Shown: positions 11,140 through 23,089, counted from the stretch's first letter. The stretch is DNA of 64,000 nt from Gerris lacustris (GCA_951217055.1 OX578284.1:16977187-17041186); one strand, 5' to 3'. Made by a program: numbers and translations. Notes: generated by a model not told the origin, from the sequence alone.

Positions 11140-11945
11140 AAATAAAGTTATTATAGGTACGCTACGCTCGCCTGTTGTTACGGCATTTGTACATAATCTT
11201 TATTTAATAAAATTATTGCAGGCTCGCTATGCTCGCCTGCCTATATAAAATTATGTGATGCTGGCTTGCTACGGTGGTCGGTTTATTCACAATTTTTTGT
11301 AGTTATTCTTTAATTAATAAGGATATTGCTGGCTCGCTATGCTTGCCTGCCGAGGCAGCATTTGTTGCATAAACTGGCGAGCGTAGCATACCTGCAACAA
11401 CCCATTTAAATGAAGATTATCTATAATTGCTGTATAAACAGGCGAGTGTAGCCTAAAATAACTATTATGTAAAGATTTCCATAAATACTGTATAAATTAA
11501 TTAAATAAAAAATATTACTAAAAGCTTTGGACAGGCGATAACATGATCTACCAAATTCTGTATAAACAGGCGAGCTTAGCGAGCCTGCGATAACTCTATT
11601 AAACAACGATTATCTATAATTGCTGTATAAACTAGCTAGCGTAGCGAGCCTGCGATAACTCTATTAAACAACGATTATCTATAATTGCTGTATAAACTAG
11701 CTAGCGTAGCGAGCCTGCGATAACTCTATTAAACAACGATTATCTATAATTGCTGTATAAACTAGCTAGCGTAGCGAGCCTGCAATAATTTTATGAAATA
11801 ATAATTATCTACATATTATGCTGTATAAGCAGGCGTGGGTAGCGAGCTAGCAAATCTTTAAAATAAAGATTATCTACAAATGCAAGACAAATATGACAAG
11901 ACTAAGCTACCTAGACAGGCGAGCCTGCAATAACTTTATAAATAA
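11140..11945. repeat. 65-bp satellite with orientation switch
   Basis: Diverged units occupy 11140-11945. Three consecutive units (start points 11581, 11646, 11711, 11776) are spaced exactly 65 bp and nearly identical. Each unit has a GC-rich core GCTAGCGTAGCGAGCCTGC and an AT-rich part like TTATCTATAATTGCTGTATA. From 11140 to about 11370 units run in the opposite orientation (CTTTATTTAATAAAATTATT then GCAGGCTCGCTATGCTCGCC), then switch. Confidence 0.8.
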
Positions 11946-11959
11946 AGATTGCCCCCATC

Positions 11960-12480
11960 CTAGCCGGCCTTTAAAATACCTTTAAACGATAAATAACCCT
12001 TGCTGAGTAAAACAAGTTTTCTTTAGTCGTCCATCATATATAGGCGACCATCTTGAAAATATGAAGTTGAATATTTTAATAGTTTTCTTACTCATAAAGA
12101 CCTTTTAAACGATGTTCAACATGCCATGCCGATCAAAACTTTTTTCTTAGTCGTCCTTCTAATTGGCCGACATCTTACAATATTAAATGTGAAATTTTAA
12201 TAGTTATTTACTTTTTTTATAATCTTAAATACATTTAAAATTATGCATTATATGTCAAGCTGATTAAAAACTTTTTTTAGTTGTCCACTCATATTGGCAG
12301 CCATCTTGAAATGATTAAGTGTGCAATTGTAATAGTTACATTTTCTTTTTCTGCTCTTCAAGACCTTTAAATTGATAAATAATATGTCATGATGACTAAA
12401 AACTCTTTGTTTAATCGTCCACCATTTTGTCCGCCATCTTGAAAATATTAAGTGTGGAATTTTCAAAACCAATACAGTTT
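11960..12480 (+). repeat. Tandem K units, period about 119-134 bp
   Basis: Four diverged units share the order ACCTTTAAA, ATGTCATG, GACTAAAAACT, TTTAGTCGTCCA, GCCATCTTGAAAATATTAAG and TTTTAATAGTTA. The anchor 'CATCTTGAAAAT' falls near 12052, 12171, 12301 and 12435. An inverted single unit lies at 14985-15112. Confidence 0.7.
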
Positions 12481-13100
12481 TTACAAATTATAAGGTGGGC
12501 CTGTGTGCCAAATATCGTTGAAATCCATTAATTTTTACGCCATTTATCGTTAGACAAACTAACACACAAACACGCAAACATACAAACTTTTCAAAGCCCA
12601 AGTCACTGAAATGAAGAACTCACTACGCTCGTTCAATAAATTTGTTTTAATCAATATTGGCTTCCTGTCAATCTGTTAACATTTAGGCGACTGCCTATAT
12701 TTTTAAAACTACCTCGTTCGATTTTGATCAAATTTAAATGTTATATATGTGTTATAACCCACAGATAATCCTACATTAATATCCTCCTACTGTGCATAGT
12801 CCTTTCTATTGCGCATGCGTATCCTATTATTTTAACTACTCCTAATATTTTGAAATACATTCATAACTCATTGTTTCATAGTATTTTCTCTTTCTCTTTT
12901 ACACTTTCATGAGGAAGCTTATTGACGGCTTATTATAGTAGATTATATGGTTGAGGCATAAGTCGAACATTTTTTGGCTATATTTAAATAAGTTTGAGTC
13001 ATATTAGAGATTATACATTTTTATATACTACATCGATTGATTTACAATGATGTACAATATTTACAATGATAGATTTAAGCAGTTATGACCTAAAAAACAA
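12481..13100. other. K-family tail, then unassigned DNA
   Basis: At 12490-12640 the sequence continues with 'GTGTGCCAAATATCGTTGAAA' style text and an AACACACAAACACGCAAACA run, probably the end of the K element. From 12640 on nothing is recognised. Confidence 0.4.
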
Positions 13101-13104
13101 GGGT

Positions 13105-13395
13105 TGCACTTAACGGGTTTTAACTACGTATTTTGACTAGAAAATTGGTAAAATTAGCCATGTAGTTTGTTATAGATAATGAAAAACTTAACTGGTTATT
13201 CAGTTTTAAAACCTTAATTTACTTTTATCTACAACAAAGACTCTACATAACATGTTTTAGCAAAGAATCTGTAATCCAGGACATTAATACTGGTAGTGAA
13301 ACAGTTAGTTTTACTTAATAAAGAACTTGACAGGTTATTAAGTTTTAAAACCTTAATTTACTTCCTCCTAGAACCAAGACTCAACTTAGAAGGTT
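13105..13395 (+). repeat. About 137-bp tandem repeat, left block
   Basis: Two units with the shared order ACAGGTTATTAAGTTTTAAA, ACCTTAATTTACTT, AACCAAGACTC, TTTTAGCAAAG and ATTAATACTGGTAGTGAAAC. The same units reappear at 15895-16165, so the DNA between looks inserted into a former array. Confidence 0.65.
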
Positions 13396-13639
13396 TTGTT
13401 TTCTTTTTTTTCCTGGCATTTGCTACCAAAGGTTCATACTACTATAATGATCATTGAGTCACTTTTGTATTTTTTTTTTAATTTAGCTTCTATAACTATT
13501 GTGTTATGGTGTAGATTTATAAATAATTTATTTCATATAATGAATGGCTTTGGCAGTAAATTAGTACATGTTCCAAATCTTCTACTTTGTTGTACAGATG
13601 ACACAAGGGGCAATTTAATTTACCAATTTTAAAATGGAT

Positions 13640-13790
13640 ATGTTTTAGCAGGGTAGGGGGGGGGGGGGGGGGGGGGGAATGGTTTTAAAACGGCAGAAGG
13701 CATTTTCGTCACGCAAAAAAAACGACATGAAAAAAGTGACGCTGGTAGAGCTTGGGTAGTTTTAGGTTTCTGAACGAAGTAAAAAAGAAA
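13640..13790 (+). repeat. Family F fragment with a 22-base G run
   Basis: G22 at 13656-13677 is followed by the F block (ACGGCAGAAGGCATTTTCGT, CGACATGAAAAAAGTGACGC). The F copy at 19490 has GCACTGGGGGCAGATG in the equivalent place, so the G run probably expanded from a short GGGGG. Confidence 0.55.
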
Positions 13791-13793
13791 CCT

Positions 13794-14833
13794 TGTCCGG
13801 TGGTCCAAAAGTCTCTCTCCCCCCCCCCCCCCCTCTGAACTTTTGAACGGTTTGAGATAAATTAATGAAACTTGGGGGATCTCTACCATGCAAAGGGAAG
13901 TTTGTTTTCATGCAATCACCCACTAGGGGCAACCACCCACTTTGCCCCCAGGCCACCCAACTTCAAAATTTCAAATTGGAGTGTATATTTTTGATAGCAT
14001 ATTTGGATTCTACAGTAAAAAAAAATAAACTTTTACTTGTAATATTTTTTTCTATTTCTAATATTTTTGGGGGCAAAGATAGCAATATATCCCTTCCGAA
14101 ATGGTAAAAAAATAACTCTTAGATCTTTATAAAATCTAAACGGTTTGATGTAAAGTAACGAAACTTGGGGGATCTGTACCATGTAAAGGGAAATGTGTAT
14201 TCATCCACTCGCGTACTAGGGGCAACCACCATTTTGCGCCCAGGCGTTGAAATCTACCATTTTTATACATTTGCCCCCCATAGGGGGCAAAATATTGGAG
14301 ATAGAAAAAAAGTTTGAAGTAATATATTTTTATTTTTTGCCGTAGAATCTAAATCTGCTATCAAAAATATACATTCATGGTTAAAATTTTAAAGTTAGGT
14401 GGTCTGGGGGCAAAATGGGAGGTTGCCCCTACTGCGCGATTGCATGAAAACAAAATTCCCATTAAATGGTACAGACCCCCTAAGTTTCATCAATTTATCT
14501 CTAACCGTTTAGATTTTACAACTTAATATCGGAAGGGTTATTTTGCTATATTTGCCCACCTATAGGTGGCAAAATATTGGAAATAGAAAAAAATGTTTCA
14601 AGTAAAAGTTCATTATTTTTCACTGTAGAATCCAAATATGCTATCAAACATATACACTCCTATTTGAAATTATGAAGTTGGGTGGCCTGGGGGCAAAGTG
14701 GGTGGTTGCCCCTAGTGGGTGATTGCATGAAAACAATCTTCCCTTTGCATGGTAGAGATCCCCCAAGTTTCATTAATTTATCTCAAACCGTTCAAAAGTT
14801 AAGAGGGGGGGGGGAGACTTTTGGACCACCCTG
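13794..14833. mobile_element. 1-kb palindromic element with mariner-like ends
   Basis: The left arm begins GGTGGTCCAAAAGTCTC (13799) and the right arm ends GAGACTTTTGGACCACC (14830) followed by CTGTATA, resembling insect Tc1/mariner-type ends. The centre is near 14279 (GCCCCCCATAGGGGGC). Each arm carries the same block twice (AAACTTGGGGGATCTSTACC, ACTAGGGGCAACCACC), at about 13867 and 14160 on the left and again inverted at about 14395-14490 and 14690-14790. No transposase. Open frames in both arms mirror each other and are artefacts of the symmetry. Confidence 0.75.
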
Positions 14834-15112
14834 TATAACGGCTTCGTCTGTCTGTCCGTTGGTGTCTGCCGTTGGCTTGTTTCAATTCATAAACTACTAT
14901 AGATGGGAACATGAAATTCGGCACACAGGTGTATTTCGGCATTTGAGACAACTGTGCACTTTTTGGAGTTTTCTCACTTAATATCTTCAAGATGGCGGCC
15001 AATACGGCGGGTGACTAAAAAAAAGTATTTAGTCACTATGATATGTTACACATCAATTTAAAGGTCTTGAAGTGTAGAAAAAGAATATGCAACTATTAAA
15101 ATTGTACACTTA
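14834..15112 (-). repeat. Inverted K-family unit with upstream GTCTGTCTGTCCG
   Basis: The block 14985-15112 reads CTTCAAGATGGCGGCC, GTGACTAAA, TTTAAAGGTCTTGAAG and AACTATTAAAATTGTACACT, the reverse complement of K units at 11960-12480. Upstream lies TCTGTCTGTCCGTTGG and GAAATTCGGCACACAGGTG, the common core shared by families A, B and K. Confidence 0.6.
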
Positions 15113-15621
15113 TAATTTTAACTTAATCGTTCAGAAACCGGCGATTATCGCCTCACGTACTTACTTGATTACTATTAGTATTATATTTCGCCACTAAATG
15201 TCGACTAAGAAGTTAGGACAGCTGTAGTTGTTGTTGTTTCAAGAAGTTATCACAGCGCTAATGTTGTTTTTGTTTCATGTATAATCAGTTTATAATAAAA
15301 TAGACTCCTATCAAAATACTATATTGATTTTTAGTTCTATATTTTGTCAATTATATAGTTCTATATTTTAACACAAAAATATATCTATGATTGAATGTTT
15401 TTCATGAAGTGAAGAAATGTTCTATTTTTATTTGTAAGATGCAGATCGGATATCCCGTGATTAGCTTATAATCAATTAATTAAAACGATAAAATATCTAT
15501 TCTCAGAGAGGCCTTTAAATCATGGAGCATTGAAATTACCTGGGTCTGTCTGGGTGCACATAAAATTTTCCAAAAATTGCACTATAGTGCCTAGATCCAC
15601 TTTTGTTTAGCTAATGTTTTT
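15113..15621. other. Unassigned; contains a D-type fragment
   Basis: Segments such as TTAGTTCTATATTTTGTCAA and CAGTTTATAATAAAATAGAC recur at 19597-19740 and 2226. Nothing coding. Confidence 0.4.
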
Positions 15622-15852
15622 GACACTTCTTTAGATTATTACTCTCCTTATAAAAAAAACCAAAGGAAGTAACAATATAAAGAAGGTGTACGGAATGTTC
15701 TTCTTTAGACTGTTACTCCCCTTATAAAACAGAAGTGTGATATTCCTTTGTCCCAAAGTACATTGGACTAAACATCCTTTGGCTTTATAGTTATTTAGTC
15801 AGTCATTTATATTCTAAATTAATATAGGGGAGTAGCAATCTAAAGAAGTGCC
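15622..15852. mobile_element. 231-bp MITE with 8-bp TSD
   Basis: Termini GACACTTCTTTAGATT and AATCTAAAGAAGTGCC are inverted repeats. The flanks are identical 8-mers ATGTTTTT (15614-15621 and 15853-15860). A third, direct copy of the terminal sequence (CTTCTTTAGACTGTTACTCC) lies inside at about 15700. The 8-bp duplication allows hAT, Merlin or P-type mobilisation. Termini alone do not decide. Confidence 0.75.
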
Positions 15853-15894
15853 ATGTTTTTAAGTTAATTTACAAGTCCCTTAATAGAACTTTGT

Positions 15895-16165
15895 ATTGAG
15901 TTCTAAACGACGTCTAGACACCCTACTTCACAGGTTTTAGCTAAGTATTTGTAATCTAGGACTTTAATACTGGTAGTGAAACAGTTTGATATCCATAATT
16001 AAATTAAATTGTATAACCTTAACTTGCTTTGTCCTAGAACTTTAACTTTGTCTCTACTTAACAGGTTTTAAAAAAAGTACATATTTGTAATCTAGGATAT
16101 TAATACTGGTAGTTAAACAGTTTGTTATTCATAATGACTGAATCAGTTAACAGGTTATTTAATTT
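15895..16165 (+). repeat. About 136-bp tandem repeat, right block
   Basis: Two units like those at 13105-13395, with ATTAATACTGGTAGT anchors near 15967 and 16103. Confidence 0.65.
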
Positions 16166-16200
16166 GACCTTGATATAGAAGCTTACGTTTTGTTAACAGT

Positions 16201-16320
16201 AAGTCTCCAATGAGTCCAATAAGTCTCCAATGAGTCCAATAAGTCTCCAATGAGTCCAATAAGTCTCCAATGAGTCCAATAAGTCTCCAATGAGTCCAAT
16301 AAGTCTCCAATGACCCAAAT
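16201..16320 (+). repeat. 20-bp minisatellite, six copies
   Basis: AAGTCTCCAATGAGTCCAAT repeats head to tail. The first five copies are identical and the sixth ends in a variant (TGACCCAAAT). Confidence 0.95.
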
Positions 16321-17040
16321 TAAATTGATTAATTAAATTATATGTTGTTAAAGCTCTGGCAAGCAGTTCCGACTAAAAGTAAATATATATTTTGATTTTT
16401 TTTTAATAAAAACATTTCCGTCATTAATATGTCTCGTATTGACATGATAGGGATGAATATAGTCAATATATTTCTTGTATTAAGTGTAACAAAAGAAGAA
16501 ATATGCGTCACTGTCTGACCTTGTTATCAGATCTTTGATAATATAGACAGTGTAGGGCTTCTTCTTAACATTTCACTGGTTGAACAAAAATAAATATGAT
16601 TCTAACATTTTTCACCTTATAGCTAATCTTTAACTTTTTGTTGTTTATGTGTTCGAGTGATATAGTTATGTAAAGAAAAAATGAAGAGTACAATAATGTT
16701 AAAGCCTATTACTAGAAGTACCAGAATTACCTTGAGCAAACTGATCAAGGTACCCACCGCTAATTCTTGAAAGCTCTGGATCGTTCTTGGCCCTTGGTTT
16801 GCCTTAGAGATGTAAAATATTTGAGGTGTAATTCATGATTACTAATCCCGAAGTACTCGTAGATTAGCCTTAAATAATATGTTAGACCCTTAAAAATTTG
16901 TTATCTTTAGAGTTATTTTCCTCAACGAATATAAAGTAACAACTACATATGTATATAAAAGGTGGTTGCAATTTGTTTCAAGACATAGATGAACCCAATA
17001 TGTAATTCGTATTGTATTAATTTTCTTTTGTAACATTAGT
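16321..17040. other. Unassigned AT-rich DNA
   Basis: No gene, RNA or repeat boundary recognised. Confidence 0.4.
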
Positions 17041-17811
17041 AATTGAAGCGAGCGTAAGCGAGCTTCTTACATTCAACGAAATATGCATCTTGTCTGTATG
17101 TCTGTCTGTGTATAACGTTTACGTGTCCGACGATAACTTGAGTAAAAGTTGACCGATTTAGTTGAAATTTGGTATACATCTTTCTTTTACTAATACTCAG
17201 GCTGAGTTCGTTGGACAGCGTGATCCGTCCAAGAGTTCGCGCGCAATGCTTGCGTAAACGTGAGCATCAAATTTAAAATTAGAATTTCAGGACGGGAAAA
17301 TTCTATCATCACCTATTCGATGAGACGAACATTTTTTTCAAATAACATTATTTAGTAAAACCAACAACGACCCTGCTATTAATTAATAAATATCGCTAAA
17401 ACTATTAAAGCGGACCTAAACGTTTAAAATAGAGAAAACAACCTTTTTACCGATATCTTACGTTCTAACGTAACTGTTTTAATATAACTTCATGTACATC
17501 GTCTAAAGTACAATTCTAACAAGTATGTAAAATTTCAACTTGATACAAGCAGTAGTATTTGAGTAATGAAGTGATACATTTATAATATTAGTTTAAAAGC
17601 TATTACGGATGGTTAAGATTCTTATAGTCGTGTTGTGTGTAGGTTTGTTTAGGAAGTAAAGCTTTGTACCGAGTACCCCCACTCTACCCCTCACAATCCT
17701 CTTCCACTTATCTTCAACTATGAAATTAATCATGAAAAAAAAAATTTCAATATTCAGTATTTTATTGCAATACGCTTGCTTCAATGATAGAGCCACGCGA
17801 TGCCTAGTTTA
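17041..17811 (+). repeat. Repeat family A', probable full-length copy
   Basis: Starts ATTGAAGCGAGCGTAAGCG and ends with ACGCTTGCTTCAATGATAGA and CCACGCGATGCCTAG, so the two ends are inverted relative to each other. The interior holds GTCTGTCTGTG, GTTGAAATTTGGTATAC, the TTCGTTGGACAGCG block and a shared ACGTTCTAACGTAAC block. A minus copy with the same end lies at 52250-52925. No transposase or long frame. Confidence 0.75.
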
Positions 17812-18344
17812 TTTACACAGATTCATCATTTGAATCGTTACTGGTAGCATTATCCATGGTACACTTGTGATGTTGCACCATTAAAATCACAAAGGAAACT
17901 AACGATTTCGATCACGTTTAAGATGGCCTCGTGTGCAGAAATGCATCACTTATGTGTTTGTAACCGGTTAGTGATTTTAATCACAAACCAATTAGATTGC
18001 TTTATTTTAGAGCTGTTCCGTGTGCGCAGGACCTAACTTGCTACTAGCCTTATGTTGACGATTTAGAAATGGTAGATGTTAGAAAATAAAGGTATTAGAA
18101 ATAGTTGTATGTAGCACTTAAAAGTTATTAGAGTAATAGTGTGATATAGTGAGTATAGAGTTCAAAGTAATTGACTTTAGAGTTTAGAGTATAATCCTCA
18201 TCGCCTTCCTTCCCTATTGACTTGATAAAGTAGCTCTGTACTACCATTGTAAATCACATTCTTGAAAATTGTCAAGGCTGACCTATTTCGTTACCTTTTC
18301 ATATAAAATTAGTTATAGTTAAGTTGTCCGAATCGGAAACTTTA
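17812..18344. other. Unassigned
   Basis: Nothing recognised. TTAAAATCACAAAG and TAGTGATTTTAATCACAAAC form a weak inverted pair near 17880-17990. Confidence 0.4.
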
Positions 18345-18510
18345 AAGCCTCATCTGAACTGCCAAACCAAACGCAGGTAACAAGCCGAGCATTGGTCTCT
18401 ACGCATGCCCACCCAGTCTGTTTAATGCGCATGCGCACTAAACAGGACATGCGCAGAGACCAATGCTTTGCTCGTTTCCTCTGTTCTGTTTGGCTGTCTG
18501 GACGAGGCTT
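18345..18510. mobile_element. 166-bp palindromic MITE-like element
   Basis: The element folds on itself about 18432: AAGCCTCATCTGAACTGCC at the left pairs with GGCTGTCTGGACGAGGCTT at the right, and GCATTGGTCTCT pairs with AGAGACCAATGC inside. GCGCATGCGC marks the centre. The flank TTTAA/TTAAA makes the target duplication ambiguous (TA or TTAA). Confidence 0.65.
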
Positions 18511-19489
18511 AAAGGTCGTTAAGCTTTACAGTGAACTTGAGTGTATTAGTGGAACATTTATAATAGGGACTATAGTGTAAAAACAAACTAAAAAGTCAAC
18601 TTTAAGAAAAAAAATGAATTCCCCTAGTCTTTTTTGGTTTGGACAGCATCAAAAAAGATGCTTCGAGAGAATCACTTCTTCCATTTCATGATCTGGTCAT
18701 CATTTCTCTTGCTCCTTCCCATTTTTTTATCACCTCCAACAACTCATCGGCACGTTTCGTTGAACAATTTTTAATGACACCATTTCAACGGTCTGTACTT
18801 ATTATTTCTAACTCTCCACTTTAGAAGTGGCAAGTTTATGGTGGTAGTTCACGTGAAATCACCTAAAAGCTAAAGAAAATAAAATGTTATCTATCTTTAG
18901 TGTTTGTGGTGAGTGTCAAGATGAAAATTTAGCTATCTACTGTGCTCTGTTTATTCAATTGACATTGTTACCGTAAATATCGATATAACCAGAGCCATAG
19001 CAACATAAGATTTTACGTCTTTATATACAATTGAAGTTTTACTTTATTATTACAATAACATTTTATTTTAGTTTATTTATGTTTTAGTAACTTTTTTATT
19101 TCAATTCTTGTATTCACATGGAGTTTTAGATACAACAATTACTTTTATAAATTGGTTTGAAGTCTATTATTCGTATAATATAATACTTAAATTTCGCAAC
19201 TTTTATTCAAATCCTTTCTTTAAGAAATAAAATTTCTAAAGTAAGTTACAAGAAGTATGAAAGCAGTAAATCTCTAACCATTCAATGTCTAAAAAAAGAA
19301 AATTCTTTACATCAACCCCGATTTCTAACTAAAACTTATAATGAACCATATTTATTGTTAAAAATTGTACGGTATTTTGGTATATCTGGTATTATACAGT
19401 TAGTTCCCACAGCAATGTTCCTCTTATAACGACTAAGAAGACTTAAAATGATCATTATTATGACTTTAAATGATAATTTTAACATGAAT
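18511..19489. other. Unassigned AT-rich DNA
   Basis: No supported feature. Confidence 0.4.
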
Positions 19490-19745
19490 ACGTTTTAGCA
19501 CTGGGGGCAGATGAAATTTTCGTAACGTAAAATACGACATGAAAAAAGTAATGCTCGAAGTTAGAATCTAACAGGAGGTTGGGCAGTTTTCATTTTTAGT
19601 TCTATATTTTTCTCGATAGGTGCGCTGTTACTATTTTAAATATAGTAGGTACTAGGAAATTAGAATCTAGTAGGAGGTCGCTTAGATGTGTTGGCCTTTT
19701 TTGTCATATTTAGTCAGTCTATAATAAAATAGTTAACTGTCAAAA
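19490..19745 (+). repeat. Families F and D, adjacent fragments
   Basis: F block at 19490-19600 (GTTTTAGCACTGGGGGCAG, ACGACATGAAAAAAGTAA), then TTAGTTCTATATTTTTCTCG and CAGTCTATAATAAAATAG, which also occur at 15290-15340. Confidence 0.5.
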
Positions 19746-19747
19746 TC

Positions 19748-19986
19748 ATATTTTGTCTTTTACTATCTCATATAAAGAGAAAGTAGCTTTAAACACGAAC
19801 GGAGAGATACAGGGTTCGATTCCCCGCCGAGGAGAAGTAATTTTTATGATACATTTTGATAATAAATTCAATAATAATATTAAATGTATCTACGAATACT
19901 AATAAGTGGAATACACTAGGCTAAGTAATTATGAACTCGTATATGAGACAGTTTGTCTTAATTTATTGTCTCGAACCAATTTTTAG
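19748..19986 (+). repeat. Repeat family B, internally deleted copy
   Basis: Keeps the 5' hairpin (TCTCATATAAAGAGAAAGTA) and the 3' end (GTATATGAGACAGTTTGTC, CTCGAACCAATTTTTA) but jumps directly from the hairpin to the B-box-like block GGGTTCGATTCCCCGCCG (19812-19829). This gives the shortest complete B in the window. Confidence 0.75.
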
Positions 19987-20936
19987 TACTATATTTCGCC
20001 ACTTTAAGTGAACACAAAAACATGTCCATGATTGAATGTTTTCCATTAAGTGAATAAATGTTTTTTTAATCATCTTCAAGGTATTTTTTAAGGAGAAAAG
20101 AAGCTTGATAATTTATTCTTATTCAGTTAAAATTAATAAAGTGACTATATATTTATCACAAAGAATAAATCATATTCTTCACTTTTTTAATCAAAAGAAG
20201 AATCCTTAGAATTGGAAGAAAATTGTTTAAATTATTTACAAAAAAATTTTATAAATGAAGTTAATGATGAGCAGAAAAAAAAATGCAATTAGTTTTTCTT
20301 TATAATTATATTTGTTAGGGAAACTGAAGGAAGGCTTCCTTGTTATGTTTATAAGCTAAAGAAATTAATATTTTGTGAAACGTGAACAAAATTTTCATTA
20401 TCATTTTTAAAAGCTGATATTTTTTAGCGGAGAAAGTTTAATTAAAAGTAAATAAATAAAGACAATTTTCACGTAGTTCAACATCTTATAAAACTTATAA
20501 TTAATTATTTATTATTTCTTGACTGACTGGTTTCCTTTCCGATAAAGTTTTTACAGTATAGACCGATCTGTAACTTTGATCTTTATTTTCTTTTCTTTAA
20601 TATTTTTCTTTCAACTTTAATTTCTTTTTTTTTAACATGAATTTTTGTCCAGATTTGTCTACATAGCCGAGCTATATAAACATTGACATAGATCAATCAG
20701 ACAACCCCTTAGATGTTACTTCACATTTAGCTGAAATTTATTTCTTGAACCATAAGTCCCATTGACTATTTACAACTGATGACAGACAGACATTTTTTCA
20801 AACTTTTTTTTTTTTTCAGATTCATTACAATCATGAAAACAACAATTTATTTCTATAAATATAGTTCTCTGTTCTATTTATAATTCTCAAAGGACGCTAA
20901 ATCTTCATGATTACAAAAGAAACAGTTTCTCCACGT
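19987..20936. other. Unassigned AT-rich DNA
   Basis: No open frame or repeat recognised. Confidence 0.4.
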
Positions 20937-21232
20937 AAAATAATACTTGTTTATTTATCAAAGCAGCTTTCGGCTTTTATAAAGCCATCATCAGTGCTGA
21001 CTATGTGGAAAAAGCTGTTTCATTATAAAATAATATGAAGTGGGTAAGTCATATAATAACGAAAACTAACGGAAGACTCTAACGTAAGACTAACGTGAGT
21101 CTAACGTCACCATATGACTCTCCCACTTCAAATTATTTTATAAAATTTAATTCTAGTTCTTCTCTAACCGGCACTGATGATGGCTTTAGAAAAGCTGAAA
21201 GCTGCTTTGAAGAATAAAGAAGTATTATTTTG
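20937..21232. mobile_element. Foldback element with paired CTGATGATG/GAAA hairpins
   Basis: Outer arms AATACTTGTTTATTTATCA / GAATAAAGAAGTATTATTTT and inner arms AAGTGGG...GTCATAT / ATATGAC...CCCACTT make a nested palindrome. The motif CTGATGATGGCTTT ... AGCYGAAAGCTGCTTT occurs on the minus strand in the left arm (20960-21000) and on the plus strand in the right arm (21173-21210). No coding. Confidence 0.65.
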
Positions 21233-21289
21233 TATACTTTAAGATGACCTACATCAATTTATTAGTTTACATAAATTCATATCAAATGA

Positions 21290-21825
<536 letters not shown>

Positions 21826-22040
21826 AACAATTTTCAGTGTCTATCTATTACAAGGTGTCAGTGTCTATTGTGGATGATGGATCACTGATGATGGCCTTTG
21901 AAGGCTGAAAGCTGCTTTGATAATAAAGTCATTTTAATTTACGTTTAGAGACAGTTTGTGTTATTCCTTTAGGATGACCTCCGTAGACGCTCCCATACCT
22001 AACTTTAAATTAAAGATCGTGAGTACCCGTAATAAGTCAG

Positions 22041-22313
22041 GGGAGCTAGCGTGGCCGTGTGGGTTAAACCACGTCTGCTCAGCCATCAAAGGATCAGGAG
22101 GTCGTGGGTTCGATCCCTCGCCGTGATACTCTGATTTACATGGCTCACTAATGATCACATCATACTCGCTTCGGCGGTACAATGTACAGAAGTATGATGG
22201 TGTGAAGTGGCTGGAACTCTCTACCATGGGGCTAGTAAATAGGGCCCGAATGAAAGCCTAATTGCTAGGTTCGAACAAGTGGTTCGTCCTACCCGTACCT
22301 TACTACTACTACT
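22041..22313 (+). mobile_element. tRNA-derived SINE, copy 1
   Basis: The tRNA-like head has A box TGGCCGTGTGG (about 22052) and B box GGTTCGATCCC (22107-22117). The body includes CTCACTAATGATCACA, GGCGGTACAATGTACAGA and AACTCTCTACCATGGGGCTAG. The tail is a (TAC)n run. Flanks ACCCGTAATAAGTCA (22025-22039) and ACCCGTAAGTCA (22314-22325) look like an imperfect target duplication. A SINE depends on LINE machinery in trans. Other copies are at 49528 and 62648. Confidence 0.88.
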
Positions 22314-23089
22314 ACCCGTAAGTCAAAGTATAAGACATTGTTCATTAAAGAGTTATAAAAGTTAGAGAGTAAGAAGGATTTCCTTTTGTAAAAATCTTTA
22401 TTCAAGATCATTATAGAGCTGCTTATCCGATTCTGTAAAAACTCTTGGTATGGGAGGAGATTAATCTGTAATGAAATAAGACTTGAGAACTCTGCCGTCT
22501 TGATAATATAGTTAAGTTTACTCCTTAACTCAGCTCCTTGGTATCTTTGTCAGTATATAACCCAGTTAGAAGTTCATTAGGACAGTCAACGCTTCAAAGC
22601 AAATCTAGTCGTTAAATATCTTAAGCCAGAGAAGAGAGCATTAACCAAAAATAGAATTAAATTTAAAGAGCTTGCAAGTTCAAGGAAATCAATTAGGGAG
22701 ATTTTGGAGGAATTTTAAATTAAGACTTTGACCTTTAATATCTTAAACTTGCTATTTTATTTAGTCAGATTTTTTTTTTTTTTTTTTAAATTTAAATAAT
22801 TAATTTAATTTGTTAGTTTTGTTGCTCAAGGAAATAAATTAAGGAGTTTTTGGAGGAATTTTAAATTAATACTTCATATTTTAACATCTTAAAATTGCTA
22901 TTTAATTTATTTAGATTTTTTTAAATATTTAAATACTTCCTTTGATTAGAGAGATTTGTAAGCTCTTGGTTATTGCTAAGCTATATTGATTTACAAGCAT
23001 TTATTTAGTTATTTATTTTCTGGAAAATAATTATTTAATTAAATGTACAAATCCTATTGCAGCTGTACTATTGCCGTTTTTATATAACT
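22314..23089. other. Unassigned; internal duplication
   Basis: AATCAATTAGGGAGATTTTGG with AATTTTAAATTAA (22688-22725) recurs as AAATTAAGGAGTTTTTGG with AATTTTAAATTAA (22836-22870), a diverged local duplication of about 150 bp. No gene. Confidence 0.4.

Noticed and set aside
13629..14981. Frames starting MAWGQSGWLPLVGDCMKT on both strands
   Set aside because: Mirror images created by the palindrome at 13794-14833, ending in homopolymer C/G runs.
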